DNA from: Clostridiales bacterium
GTDB taxonomy: Bacteria; Bacillota; Clostridia; Christensenellales; CAG-138
Assembly (NCBI GenBank): GCA_004554165.1
Contig: SFNQ01000013.1
Span: 32,030 to 96,029 of the forward strand
Reading direction: 5' to 3'
Length of the DNA stretch: 64,000 nt
The notes under the pieces were generated by a model. It was given only the letters and a program-made list of their open reading frames with translations. It searched no databases and was not told where the DNA came from. Below, in pieces: positions 9,501-16,740 of this stretch (positions are counted from its first letter, which is position 1; every line of letters starts with the position of its first letter). A program made the position numbers and the translations under genes.

Positions 9501-10368
9501 CGGCCACCAGCGAATCGTAGGATTCGCCCAGAGAGATCAGCTCTTTCAGCCCGTCGATGGCGGTGTTGAGCTGCGATTTGCCCTCGTCAATCTGCTGCTG
9601 CGCGCTTTTGAACTGGGCGTTTGCGGCGGCCTCGCCCTCCCGCAGCTCCTTCTTGCCTGTGCGGAGTTTGCGCTCGCCGGAATCCAGCTTCGCCTCCCCC
9701 TCTGCGATCTCCTGCTGCGCGTCCGCCAGTTCCTGCTCGGGCTCTGCAAATTCCTCGTCGATGGCGGCGCGAATCCGCTGGTTCAGGCGGTCGATCTTCT
9801 CCTGCCGGATGACCACGTTTACACGCTCGAACACCGAGCCGGAGAGGGAGACGCTGGCCACGCCCTCGATGCCCTCCAGCTGCGGCAGGAGCGTTTCCGT
9901 CACAAAGTCCGACAGAGCGACGGTATCATACCCCTCCCGGGCGACGGCGGAGACGTTGATGGGCAGCATGTTGGGATTGATTTTGAGGATGACGGGCGTG
10001 CCGGTCTCCTCCGGCCACGAGGCGGAAAGCTGATCCAGCTTTTCGCGCAGGTTCATGGTGGAGGCGTCCATGTTGGCGTCGCCCGCAAATTGAAGCATGA
10101 CCATCGAGTAGTTTTCGTTGGAGCGGGAATCCACCTGCTTGATGCCGTCCAGCGTAGCGGCCGCCTGTTCCACGGGCTTTGTGATCGTGCCTTCGATTTT
10201 TTCCGGGCTGGCGCCGGTGCAGGTGGTAACGACGATCACATAGGGAAAGTCGATATTGGGCAGCAGGTCCGGCGTCATCCGTGTAAAGGACACCGCGCCC
10301 AGGATAACCACGAGAATCACCGCAACGAGAACGGTCATGGGTTTTTTTACGGAAAATTTAGCAAGCAT
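6526..10368 (-). CDS. RND-family efflux transporter with coiled-coil insertion
   Basis: This 1280-residue protein has the AcrB/HAE1 layout: an N-terminal helix (VKKPMTVLVAVILVVILGAV), a first extracytoplasmic domain starting with DLLPNIDFPYVIVVT, helices 2-6, a second extracytoplasmic domain from about residue 770, and helices 8-12. It is about 250 residues longer than AcrB. The extra sequence is a heptad-rich coiled coil (about residues 205-420, many ELADAQQEIAEGEAKL-like repeats) in the first extracytoplasmic loop. Such insertions occur in Gram-positive RND pumps, where no outer membrane exists. Proton-relay DN is visible in GMLVDNSIVVIENI. ATG 10368 has GGGAGG six bases upstream. It overlaps tetR by 11 bp, so the two are co-transcribed. 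Substrate unknown. Confidence 0.93.
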   Translation of the reverse strand: MLAKFSVKKPMTVLVAVILVVILGAVSFTRMTPDLLPNIDFPYVIVVTTCTGASPEKIEGTITKPVEQAAATLDGIKQVDSRSNENYSMVMLQFAGDANMDASTMNLREKLDQLSASWPEETGTPVILKINPNMLPINVSAVAREGYDTVALSDFVTETLLPQLEGIEGVASVSLSGSVFERVNVVIRQEKIDRLNQRIRAAIDEEFAEPEQELADAQQEIAEGEAKLDSGERKLRTGKKELREGEAAANAQFKSAQQQIDEGKSQLNTAIDGLKELISLGESYDSLVAARDALRDSLAALPPDQQPAEDKAKLQELEASVSAAAAARADLSANRAALSAAEAQLATLAESQKALDEKKTQTAAELAAAEKQLNSGSRQIKNAREELSEAQEQLDEAAEELSEAKQDAYDAADANDIVTLETVASILGAQDFSMPAGYVTEDGVDWLVYVGDSFQSAEELNGLILLDLGLDGLEPVCLSDVAEVLIADNADSTYARINGSDGVLLTFNKQSNYATATVSENILNAFDGFRQRYEGLSFTTLMDQGDYIHLVVNSVLQNLLIGAALAMLILLLFLRDVRPTFIIACSIPISLTFAVALMYFSGVTLNVISMSGLAVGVGMLVDNSIVVIENIYRLRKNGESVYRAAISGAAQVAAAITASTLTTVCVFLPIVFVEGMTRQLFADMALTIGYSLLASLIVALTLIPALSSGVLRRVQEQKKPALFDRLARLYTRLLAVVLRHKAPVLLLSLLLLLLSGYAAISRGFAYMPEMDSTQISLDITLDETATLADSAAMADEIYERFSALPYVDTVGVMQSQGLGGMVGLSAGASANELEMYVVLRSDKEKTSAEIANELESLCADLDCEVSASSSGMDMSALSGSGITVNLYGEDLDGLQQCAREVAGLLAQVPGVETVSDGLERTTPELSIRVDKEKAMRQGLTTAQVYMEIAKAIRNESTAASVADSGNDVVIVADESGVSVSDIKNLVLTLTDREGKKQRVPLRDIAVFSEGETLQSIARSEQRRYLSITAALKPGHNVTLVTADAERTLAGYALPEGFRLEFSGENETIMEAMNDLLLMLLLGIVIVYLIMVAQFQSLLSPFIVMLTIPLAFTGGLLALLVAGFEISIVSMIGFVMLVGIIVNNGIVLIDCMNQLRQGGMERREAVLEACRLRLRPVLMTALTTILGLIPMAMGAGPGASLIQPVAVVSIGGLVYATLMTLFIVPAIYDAWCKKPPRAVSAEDLVPVREDAPAQPAGGENGPLADPAAGESAVRRGGDSPR
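6605..6678 (+). repeat. 74-bp exact direct repeat, copy B (inside RND gene 3' end)
   Basis: Second copy of the repeat at 5535-5608. It encodes the cytoplasmic tail of the RND exporter directly after the last membrane helix (YDAWCKKPPRAV). A charged tail after the last helix is common in RND proteins, so this copy may be the ancestral one. Confidence 0.97.
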
Positions 10369-10987
10369 TGGCATCCTCCCCTCTGCGCGACAGGCCGCGC
10401 CTGAGCAGTTCCAGCTTTTTTACGAGCCGCTCCCGGACGGCGGCAGCATCTCCCTCCGGGGCGAACAGCTCCGTTGCGGCGCAGCGGAGAAGGGACTGTA
10501 AAAGCTCTGCGGCAAGTTCCAGCTCCTCCGCGGTTGCGAGGGACAGGGCCTTTCGGTTTACCAGCGGCAGCAGCCGTTTCAGCCGGTCCTCCCGAAGCCG
10601 GCGGAGCGATTCCAGGATCCCCTGATCGCGGACGCGAAGATTGGCGATCAGGTTTTTGCAGAAGCCGGGCTCCTGCTGCGAGGCGTCCAGCTCGGTCAGC
10701 TTGTCAAACAGGGCAAGCGCCGTTAGAAAGATATCCCCGCCGGTGTCCCGCAGCGCGCTTTCCAGATAGCCGAAGAGGCGCTCGTGGCAGCCCTGCAGCA
10801 GGTAGCGGAACAGATCCTCCTTGCCCTGAAAATACTGATAAAAGCTCCCGCGCGGGATCTCCGCCTTCTGCACGATGCGGTTGATGGACACCTCCGGAAA
10901 GGCGGCGCGGGCGAACTCTCCCCGCGCGGCGCAGAGGAGCTTTTGCCGCTTTTCCTCCGGCAGGCGGAAAAAGGTATCGGTGGGCAT
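10358..10987 (-). CDS. TetR-family transcriptional regulator of the RND exporter
   Basis: This 209-residue protein has an N-terminal TetR helix-turn-helix: KRQKLLCAARGEFARAAFPE, then VSINRIVQKAEIPRGSFYQYFQGKEDLF (residues 13-60), followed by an all-helical ligand-binding domain without obvious homology. It is the first gene of a two-gene unit with the RND exporter. A near-consensus promoter and a palindrome just upstream suggest autorepression relieved by an exporter substrate. Ribosome site GGAGG is nine bases before the ATG. Confidence 0.93.
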   Translation of the reverse strand: MPTDTFFRLPEEKRQKLLCAARGEFARAAFPEVSINRIVQKAEIPRGSFYQYFQGKEDLFRYLLQGCHERLFGYLESALRDTGGDIFLTALALFDKLTELDASQQEPGFCKNLIANLRVRDQGILESLRRLREDRLKRLLPLVNRKALSLATAEELELAAELLQSLLRCAATELFAPEGDAAAVRERLVKKLELLRRGLSRRGEDANAC

Positions 10988-11015
10988 GGCGCTCGCCTCC
11001 TGAAAAAGATGAAAA

Positions 11016-11074
11016 ATGACAACTTGTCATATAATGGCGCGTCATATTATAAAGGAGCGCCGATGGGCTGTCAA
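11016..11074 (-). promoter_or_regulatory. tetR-RND promoter with overlapping operator
   Basis: On the minus strand TTGACA (11069-11074), a 17-bp spacer, then TATAAT (11046-11051): a perfect consensus. Just downstream, around and after the start site, sits ATGACAA-C-TTGTCAT (11016-11030), a perfect 7-bp inverted repeat, plus two GTCATAT half-sites. This position is ideal for repression by the adjacent TetR protein. Confidence 0.85.
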
Positions 11075-11186
11075 GAACTTCCCGGCTTTTTCACAATTTC
11101 CAAATAAGCGGGGGGCGCAGGCCCGGGCTTTCGCGGGGCGGTGAAATCTGCTATACTGCTGGAAGATTGATCCGGAGGGACAGAAC

Positions 11187-12614
11187 ATGATACGAATCGG
11201 CGAAAAACTCAACGGCGCCATAGGGGCCGTGGCCGCGGCCATCGCCGCGCGGGACGCGGCGGCCCTGCAGGAGCGGGCGCGCCAGCAGGCGGCGGCGGGG
11301 GCGGATTATCTGGACCTGTGCGCGGCGGTGTCCGAAGACGAGCTGCCGACGCTCCGCTTTATGATTGAATCGGTGCAGGCGGTGTCGGACCTGCCGCTTT
11401 GCATCGACAGCCCGGACCCGCGGGTTTGCGCCGCGGCGATGGCCTGCTGCGCGCGGCCCGGCATTGTCAATTCCATCTCCATGGAGGGGGAGAAGGCGGA
11501 GCTGCTTCTGCCCGCCGTGGCCGGGACGGACTGGGGGGTGATCGCGCTGCTGTGCGACGAGCGCGGCATACCGGACAGCGCGGTGGGGCGGCTGGCCGTA
11601 CTGGAGCGCATCCTCCGGCGGGCGGCGCACTATGGCGTGCCGGAGCGCAGCATCTATGTGGACCCCATGGTGGAGGCGCTGTCCGCAAATCCCCGGGCCT
11701 TTTTGATCTTTCTGGACTGCGTGCGGGAGATTCGCGCGCAGCATCCGCAAATCCATATTGTCAGCGGCCTGTCCAACATCTCCTTTGGCCTGCCCGCGCG
11801 AAAGAGCCTGCACGGCGCCTTCTTTCAGCTTGCCCGGGAGGCGGGCATGGACGCGGCCATCTGCGATCCCGCGGTGGCGTCGCTTCCCGTGGAGCCGCTG
11901 GCCGTGGAGGCGCTGATGGGCCGCGACCCCGGCTGCCGGAACTATATCGCCGCCCATACCCGGGGCCGGGGGACGGAGGCTGCGCAGTCGGCGCGGGAGC
12001 GGCTCATGGCCGCGGTTTCGGAGGGCGAGGCGGAGCGGACCGCCGCGCTGACGGAGGCTGCGCTGGCCTCCGGGGAAACGCCGCTCTCGCTGCTGGAGGG
12101 CATGACTGCGGCCATGGCGGCGCTGGGGGAGCGCTTTGCCGCCGGCGAAGCCTTCATCCCGGAGCTCATCATGGCGGCGAAGGCCATGCAGGCGGCATCC
12201 GCCGTGCTGAAGCCCCTGCTGGGGGCGGATGCGGTTTCCCGGGGCACGGTGGTCATCGGTACGGTGATGGGAGATATGCACGATATCGGCAAAAACCTGG
12301 TGGCCATGCTGCTGGAGGGCGCGGGCTTCACGGTGATCGACCTCGGCACGGACGTATATCCCGAGGACATCATCGAGACGGTGGAGGAGCACCCGGAAAC
12401 GAAGATTGTGGCGCTCTCCGCGCTGCTGACCACCACCATGCCCGCTATGCGCGATACCGTCGCGGCGCTCCGGCAGGCGCCCTGCTGCGCCGGAATCAAA
12501 ATTATGGTCGGCGGTGCGCCGGTGACGGAGGCGTTTGCGCGGGCCATCGGCGCGGACGTTTATACGGACAACGCAGCCGCAGCTGCGGAGGCGGCAAAGG
12601 CGCTTGTGGAGTAG
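11187..12614 (+). CDS. Fused pterin-binding methyltransferase / corrinoid protein
   Basis: This 475-residue single polypeptide joins two modules normally found as separate proteins or as the middle of MetH. Residues 1-260 are a pterin-binding TIM barrel of the methyltetrahydrofolate methyltransferase type: MIRIGEKLNGAIG, ADYLDLCAA, LCIDSPDP, VNSISME, VDPMVEAL, SGLSNISFGLPAR. Residues 265-350 are a helical cap with ERFAAGEAFIPELIMAAKAM. Residues 350-475 are a B12-binding Rossmann domain with the axial-histidine motif DMHDIGKNLV and VGGAPVT. It should carry methyl groups from methyl-tetrahydrofolate to its own corrinoid cofactor. The final acceptor is unknown, as no reductive activator or acceptor gene is adjacent. 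GGAGGGA precedes the ATG. Confidence 0.88.
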   Translation: MIRIGEKLNGAIGAVAAAIAARDAAALQERARQQAAAGADYLDLCAAVSEDELPTLRFMIESVQAVSDLPLCIDSPDPRVCAAAMACCARPGIVNSISMEGEKAELLLPAVAGTDWGVIALLCDERGIPDSAVGRLAVLERILRRAAHYGVPERSIYVDPMVEALSANPRAFLIFLDCVREIRAQHPQIHIVSGLSNISFGLPARKSLHGAFFQLAREAGMDAAICDPAVASLPVEPLAVEALMGRDPGCRNYIAAHTRGRGTEAAQSARERLMAAVSEGEAERTAALTEAALASGETPLSLLEGMTAAMAALGERFAAGEAFIPELIMAAKAMQAASAVLKPLLGADAVSRGTVVIGTVMGDMHDIGKNLVAMLLEGAGFTVIDLGTDVYPEDIIETVEEHPETKIVALSALLTTTMPAMRDTVAALRQAPCCAGIKIMVGGAPVTEAFARAIGADVYTDNAAAAAEAAKALVE

Positions 12615-12653
12615 GCCGGCGGGAAAGCATGGCGCCGCAGAGAACCGAGCAGC

Positions 12654-12681
12654 AAAAGGGCCGCGATTTTGCGGCCCTTTT
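12654..12681 (+). terminator. Terminator after the methyltransferase/corrinoid gene
   Basis: AAAAGGGCCGC (12654-12664) pairs perfectly with GCGGCCCTTTT (12671-12681) over a six-base loop. The T-run is part of the stem, so it could act in both directions. Confidence 0.8.
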
Positions 12682-12690
12682 GCCGCATAT

Positions 12691-12849
12691 TGTCGAAAAA
12701 CCAGGGGGTTGATAAGGGGCCGCAGCCCCTTATGTTCCATCCGGCTCTGACGACAAGTGCGTCAGAACGGATGAAAACCCGGAGGTTTTCGTACGTTGCA
12801 GGTTTTGCCGCCCGGGAGCGAATGCGGCGATTTTGCGGCCCTTTTGCCG
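12691..12849 (+). repeat. Dispersed intergenic repeat, copy 1 (shorter form)
   Basis: Starts TGTCGAAAAACC and contains GGGGCCGCAGCCCCTT, ATGTTCCATCCGGCTCTGA, TTTTCGTACGTTGCAGG and GAGCGAATGCG, all shared with 22450-22683. It lacks the right-hand TTTTTCGACA end seen there. It is flanked by a 23-bp direct repeat (12663-12685 and 12827-12849, GCGATTTTGCGG-CCCTTTTGCCG), which duplicates part of the adjacent terminator. No protein is encoded. Confidence 0.8.
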
Positions 12850-13107
12850 GTTTGATCCGGCAAAGCACGGTATGAATTTCAAAAAAAAGGGGGGAATTTC
12901 ATACAACCGCCGGACGGGTGTGAAAGGACCACCCGTCCGGCGACGGGCATGCCCGTCGGGCGGCGCGGGGCAAACTGCCTGGCGCGCCTGCCGAACCATG
13001 AAAGACGGGACAACTCTGCTGTCTCCAGACTTCCTTCAGTCTGATATACATATACCATAACAGGAAAGAACATAAAAGTAAAGCAAATTTTTAATTTTGA
13101 ATTATGG
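12850..13107. other. Intergenic stretch without gene
   Basis: It has no supported coding region. A short inverted motif, CACCCGTCCGGCG-ACGGGCATGCCCGTCGGGCG, near 12930-12965 gives hairpins. The last 60 bp turn AT-rich ahead of the promoter of the ribbon-helix-helix gene. Confidence 0.45.
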
Positions 13108-13138
13108 TATAGTTTGCAAGCAAAGCGAAAACTATAAT
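13108..13138 (+). promoter_or_regulatory. Probable promoter and operator of the ribbon-helix-helix gene
   Basis: TATAAT lies at 13133-13138, about 33 bp before the start codon. It falls inside the right arm of an inverted repeat, TATAGTTT (13108-13115) and AAACTATA (13129-13136), whose left arm covers the -35 position. Proteins of this type often repress themselves, so autoregulation is likely. The -35 itself (TAGTTT) is poor. Confidence 0.5.
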
Positions 13139-13170
13139 AATTATATCAATATAGCAGGAAGTAGGTTGGA

Positions 13171-13350
13171 ATGGACAAGCTGGTTATCCTTCCCAAGGAA
13201 GACAAATACGTTACAATGACCATTCGTATTGAACGCTCGATACAGGAGAAGTACGGTGAGCTTGCGGCTAGGACCGGCCGTTCCAGAAACGAGCTGATCG
13301 GCATGGCCCTGCAATACGCGATTGATAACATGGAAGTCCGGGAGAAGTAA
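13171..13350 (+). CDS. Small ribbon-helix-helix DNA-binding protein
   Basis: This 59-residue protein, MDKLVILPKEDKYVTMTIRI and onward, fits the Arc/CopG ribbon-helix-helix fold. A short strand (YVTMTIRI) is followed by helix 1 (ERSIQEKYGELAARTG) and helix 2 (SRNELIGMALQYAIDNM). Such proteins bind DNA as dimers through the strand. It stands alone between an AT-rich promoter region with an inverted repeat and a strong terminator. No toxin gene is next to it, so it is more likely a free-standing regulator than an antitoxin. Its ribosome site (GGAAGTAGG) is weak. Confidence 0.85.
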   Translation: MDKLVILPKEDKYVTMTIRIERSIQEKYGELAARTGRSRNELIGMALQYAIDNMEVREK

Positions 13351-13376
13351 ATATATAATAGGGTAGAGAAGCCGAT

Positions 13377-13412
13377 CCGGCCTGCGGCATGCGCCGCAGG
13401 CCGGCTTTTGTT
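13377..13412 (+). terminator. Strong hairpin terminator between convergent genes
   Basis: CCGGCCTGCGGC (13377-13388) pairs perfectly with GCCGCAGGCCGG (13393-13404) over ATGC, followed by CTTTTGTTT. Confidence 0.9.
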
Positions 13413-13424
13413 TCGCGCGGCGCA

Positions 13425-14228
13425 TCAGCGGGTGAGCTTTTTTTCCAATGCTGCCACGGCGTAGTACATGCCCGCCGCAAGCAGGCAGAGCACCACAATG
13501 CTGGCCATAACCAGATCCAGCTTAAAGACCTGCCCGCCGTAGACAATCAGGTAGCCGAGCCCCGATTTCGATACCAGATATTCGCCCACAATCACGCCCA
13601 CCCAGCTCATGCCCACGGAGATCTTTAGCGCCGCCATCATGGTCGGCACCGCCGCAGGCAGCACCACCAGCGTGAAGATCTGGAGCTTTGTGGCGCCCAG
13701 CGTTTTCATGAGCAGCTGCTTTTCCCCCGTGATGTCCAGAAACCCCGTCAGCACCGTTACGATCGTCACAACCAGCGAGATCAGCACCGCCATCACGATG
13801 ATCGAGCCCATGCCGGAGCCGATCCACACGATGAGGATGGGGCCCAGGGCAATCTTCGGCAGGGCGTTGAGCACGACGAGATAGGGGTCGAGAATCCTGC
13901 ATAGCGTGGGACTCCACCAGAGCAGCGCCGCGATGACGACGCCAAGGAGCGTTCCGAGCAGAAAGCCCGCCACGGTTTCAAACAGCGTCGTGCCGATGTG
14001 CAAAAACAGCTGGCCGCCCTGCATCAGCCGGCCGATGGTGGCGGCGACGCGGGAGGGGCTGCTGGTAATGAACGGGTCGATCCAGGAGAGTTGCGCCGCC
14101 AGCTCCCAGAGCCCGATGAAGGCAAGTAAAACCACATACCGCATGAGCACCACAAAGCGGGCGCTCCGCCTGCGCGCGGCAAGGTAGGCCCGGCGTTCTG
14201 CGGAGAGTTCCAGTTGTTCAGACGCCAT
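13425..14228 (-). CDS. ABC transporter permease, NitT/TauT (SsuC-like) type
   Basis: This 267-residue inner-membrane protein has about six helices and the BPD permease signature EYLVSKSGLGYLIVYGGQ near the C-terminus (EAA-loop type: KTLGATKLQIFTLVVLPAAVPTMMAALKISVGMSW). Relatives import sulfonates, nitrate, thiamine precursors or aromatic acids. ATG 14228 has AAGGAGC ten bases before it. A longer frame to 14258 has no ribosome site. It overlaps the ATPase gene by 11 bp. No substrate-binding protein is encoded next to it. Confidence 0.9.
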   Translation of the reverse strand: MASEQLELSAERRAYLAARRRSARFVVLMRYVVLLAFIGLWELAAQLSWIDPFITSSPSRVAATIGRLMQGGQLFLHIGTTLFETVAGFLLGTLLGVVIAALLWWSPTLCRILDPYLVVLNALPKIALGPILIVWIGSGMGSIIVMAVLISLVVTIVTVLTGFLDITGEKQLLMKTLGATKLQIFTLVVLPAAVPTMMAALKISVGMSWVGVIVGEYLVSKSGLGYLIVYGGQVFKLDLVMASIVVLCLLAAGMYYAVAALEKKLTR

Positions 14229-14985
14229 GATGTTCCAGCTCCTTCCAGATGGTGTCAAACAGTTCCGAGAATTCCTTTGCGCTGCGCCGCCGGGAGGGCG
14301 GGCCGTCCTGAGACAGGCAGACCCGATGCTCCGTTTTCAGCCGCGCGGGCCGGTCGGAGAACACAAGAATGCGGTCCGACAGGGAGATGGCCTCCGCAAT
14401 GTCGTGGGTAACGAGGATGGCCGTTTTATGCTCCGTGCGGATGATGGAATAGATTTCGTCCGCAACGCGCAGCCGCGTCTGATAATCCAGCGCGGAAAAG
14501 GGCTCGTCGAGCAGCAGGAGCTTCGGGTCGAAGGCCAGCGTCCGGATCAGCGCCACCTTCTGCCGCATGCCGCCCGAAAGCTGGCGCGGGAAGTGCCCGG
14601 CAAAGGCGGAAAGCCCATAGGTTTCGAGCAGTTGCCTTGCGTGGGCCCTGCGCTCGGGCGTACACAGGTGCTTGACCTGCAGCGAGAGCAGCACGTTTTC
14701 TTCCACGGTCCGCCAGTCCAGCAGATGGTCCCGCTGCAGCATGTACCCAACCTGCGTGCGATCTCCCGGCTGCCTGCCCAGCAGCCTTACCTCGCCGCCG
14801 GACGGCTGGATCAGGCCCATCAGCAGAGAGAGCACCGTCGTTTTGCCGCAGCCGGAAGGGCCCACGATGGAGACGAACTCTCCCTCATATACGGAAAACG
14901 AGAGATCGGAAACCGCGAGGGTTTCCGCAAGCTGTTCCTGATATGATAAACGAACCCTGTCGAGTTGTGCGATCGGTTCCTTCAT
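14218..14985 (-). CDS. ABC transporter ATP-binding protein, SsuB/TauB-like
   Basis: A complete 255-residue ATPase. Walker A is GPSGCGKTTVLSLL (about residues 39-46), the signature is LSGGMRQKVALIRTLA, and Walker B is LLLLDEPFSALD followed by H-loop TH in ILVTHDIAEAI. It powers the permease encoded immediately downstream. GGAGGGG lies six bases before the ATG. Substrate cannot be assigned without the missing binding protein. Confidence 0.93.
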   Translation of the reverse strand: MKEPIAQLDRVRLSYQEQLAETLAVSDLSFSVYEGEFVSIVGPSGCGKTTVLSLLMGLIQPSGGEVRLLGRQPGDRTQVGYMLQRDHLLDWRTVEENVLLSLQVKHLCTPERRAHARQLLETYGLSAFAGHFPRQLSGGMRQKVALIRTLAFDPKLLLLDEPFSALDYQTRLRVADEIYSIIRTEHKTAILVTHDIAEAISLSDRILVFSDRPARLKTEHRVCLSQDGPPSRRRSAKEFSELFDTIWKELEHHGV

Positions 14986-15087
14986 ATTTCCCCTCCAAAT
15001 TCCGGTAAGATAGATACCTCATACTATGACGATTTTTGTCACGGCGTGTTGCGGGATCGCATAGAAATGGAGGGAGGAGGGGAAACC

Positions 15088-15294
15088 ATGGGAAACGATC
15101 GGAATGGCAAGCGCTGCTGCGGCCCTGGGATTTTCTGGCGGCCCCGACGCAAGCAGAAACGCCTGCTGGGACTGGCGTGCGTCCTGGCGGGCGTTCTGAT
15201 ACTGATCTGTTTTTTGCCGGAATGGGTACTGGCGATCGGGTTTGCGCTGGTGTTCTTTGCGATAGGCGCAAGGCTTTGCCAGAAGTTCAGATGA
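15088..15294 (+). CDS. Small membrane protein of unknown function
   Basis: 68 residues: a basic, cysteine-containing N-terminus (RNGKRCCGPG, then FWRPRRKQKR) followed by two hydrophobic segments (LLGLACVLAGVLILICFL and WVLAIGFALVFFAIGARL). Positively charged residues before helix 1 predict the N-terminus inside. GGAGGGAGGAGGGG precedes the ATG. It converges with and overlaps the last 8 bp of the minus-strand gene ending at 15287. Function unknown. Confidence 0.75.
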   Translation: MGNDRNGKRCCGPGIFWRPRRKQKRLLGLACVLAGVLILICFLPEWVLAIGFALVFFAIGARLCQKFR

Positions 15295-15691
15295 GCGAGG
15301 GCAGGCGCGCGAGCAGCTCCTCAAAGGAGCAGACCACCCGCGTCACCGCCGGATGGTGGTAGAACACGCAGAAGCCGTCCGCGCCCGCAAAGGGCGCGCT
15401 GCTCTCCGAAAAGACGAGGATGCGCCTTTTTTGCGCCGCCGTTGCAATGGCAAGTCCCAGCTCTGCGTGCGTGCCGCGCCCGCCGGGCAGGAGCAGCAGC
15501 ACCAGCTCCGCCTCCGCTACCGCGCGGGATTCCGTAAGCGCGACCTGCTCCTTTTTTCCCGGAGGAGCCGCAGCCACGCTGCCGTGCCTCGTCCAGTCGT
15601 AGGTGCGCGTATGGCCGAGGGCGTTCAGCCTCGCTGCGGCTTCGTTGACGCGCGCGGCGTTTTCCACGCCGCTTGCCACATAGTAGGTCAT
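15287..15691 (-). CDS. Nucleoside 2-deoxyribosyltransferase-like protein
   Basis: 134 residues starting MTYYVASGVENAARVNEAA. The small Rossmann-like fold and the run LVLLLLPGGRGTHAELGLAIA, with its conserved glutamate, resemble the nucleoside 2-deoxyribosyltransferase family and its relatives. The start overlaps the tdk stop by four bases (ATGA), so translation is coupled. Pairing with thymidine kinase fits a nucleoside-salvage role, though many members of this family are uncharacterised. The catalytic assignment is an inference. Confidence 0.75.
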   Translation of the reverse strand: MTYYVASGVENAARVNEAAARLNALGHTRTYDWTRHGSVAAAPPGKKEQVALTESRAVAEAELVLLLLPGGRGTHAELGLAIATAAQKRRILVFSESSAPFAGADGFCVFYHHPAVTRVVCSFEELLARLPSLI

Positions 15692-16296
15692 TGGCCGTCC
15701 TCCTTCCGGCGCGCAAGATCCTCTGCGCGCAGGCCGGGGCCGGGGTCGCCCTCCATCCAGTGCCTGCGGCACAGGCCGATGTATTTGTCGTTGGCGCCGA
15801 GCACGACCTGCTCTCCCTGCCGGGTGATGCCGCCTTTGCCGTCCAGCCGGGCGTTGTGCGTCGCCTTCCTGCCGCACCAGCAGATGGTCTTGACCTCCTC
15901 GATGGAATCGGCAAGGGCCAGAAGCCAGTGGCTGCCGGGGAAGAAGTTTCCCTGGAAGTCCGTGCGCAGGCCGTAGCAGATGACGGGAACCTGGTATTCA
16001 TCCACGATGCGTACCAGCAGCTCCACCTGCTCCTTTGTGAGGAACTGCGCCTCATCCACAATCAGGCAGTCATAGGCGTGCGCGCGCACTTTATCAAGGT
16101 CCAGCGCGTCAAAGAGGGTACATTCGGCCTGAAGGCCCGAGCGGGAACGAATGGTGAATTTGCCGTCGCGGGTATCCACGGCGGGCTTGAGCAAAAGCGC
16201 GTTCTGGCCGCGCTCATGGTAATTGTACCAGACCATGATGGCGTTGGCGGTCTTACTGGACCCCATCGCGCCATAGCGAAAATACAGCTTTGCCAT
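15688..16296 (-). CDS. tdk: Thymidine kinase, type II (TK1-like)
   Basis: 202 residues. The P-loop is GAMGSSKTANAI (residues 9-16). The DEAQFL motif contains the Walker B acidic pair and the catalytic-base glutamate region. Structural-zinc cysteines occur in TICWCGRKA and near the C-terminus in GLCRRHW, as in TK1 enzymes. It phosphorylates thymidine to dTMP in the salvage pathway. The gene opens a two-gene minus-strand unit with the deoxyribosyltransferase-like gene. Confidence 0.96.
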   Translation of the reverse strand: MAKLYFRYGAMGSSKTANAIMVWYNYHERGQNALLLKPAVDTRDGKFTIRSRSGLQAECTLFDALDLDKVRAHAYDCLIVDEAQFLTKEQVELLVRIVDEYQVPVICYGLRTDFQGNFFPGSHWLLALADSIEEVKTICWCGRKATHNARLDGKGGITRQGEQVVLGANDKYIGLCRRHWMEGDPGPGLRAEDLARRKEDGQ

Positions 16297-16450
16297 ACGG
16301 TTGCAGCACTCCCTGTCAAAAAGATGACGCAGCGCGTCTTTTTGTATTGTAGCAGACCGGGGAAGGGATGGAAAGAGAAGCGCCTGTCACACAAAAATAT
16401 ATCTTTTGACAATTTGGAAAAGAAACTGCGAAAATAGCGTGATTTTTTTG

Positions 16451-16479
16451 TTGACTTCAATAGATTACTTGATTATAAT
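16451..16479 (+). promoter_or_regulatory. Promoter of rpsU
   Basis: TTGACT (16451-16456), 17 bp, TATAAT (16474-16479). The surrounding sequence is AT-rich and the -10 is 57 bp before the rpsU start. Confidence 0.85.
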
Positions 16480-16535
16480 ACCCCATAGCGTCTTCACTTT
16501 AGGAAGTGTCGCACAAGAGGGGAGGGAAATGGGAA

Positions 16536-16706
16536 ATGGAAATTCGTGTCGGTGAAAACGAATCCCTGGAAAGCGCTCTGAAACGATTCAAACGCAAGTG
16601 CGCCCGTTCCGGCGTTCTGGCTGAGGTTCGCCGTCGTGAACACTATGAAAAGCCGAGCGTCAAGCGCAAGAAGAAGGCTGAGGCTGCCAGAAAGCGCAAG
16701 TATTAA
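16536..16706 (+). CDS. rpsU: 30S ribosomal protein S21
   Basis: 56 residues, MEIRVGENESLESALKRFKR and onward, ending in a lysine/arginine-rich tail (KRKKKAEAARKRKY), which is full length for Firmicute S21. It binds the small subunit near the anti-Shine-Dalgarno end of 16S rRNA. ATG 16536 follows GGAGGG. It is monocistronic, with its own promoter and a terminator 35 bp after the stop. Confidence 0.97.
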   Translation: MEIRVGENESLESALKRFKRKCARSGVLAEVRRREHYEKPSVKRKKKAEAARKRKY

Positions 16707-16740
16707 TTGTCGACGCAAATCAAACCGAAACAGGTAAAAA

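Noticed and set aside
13171..13350. Antitoxin of a toxin-antitoxin pair
   Set aside because: The ribbon-helix-helix fold would fit, but no toxin-like gene lies next to it. A terminator and an opposite-strand gene follow.
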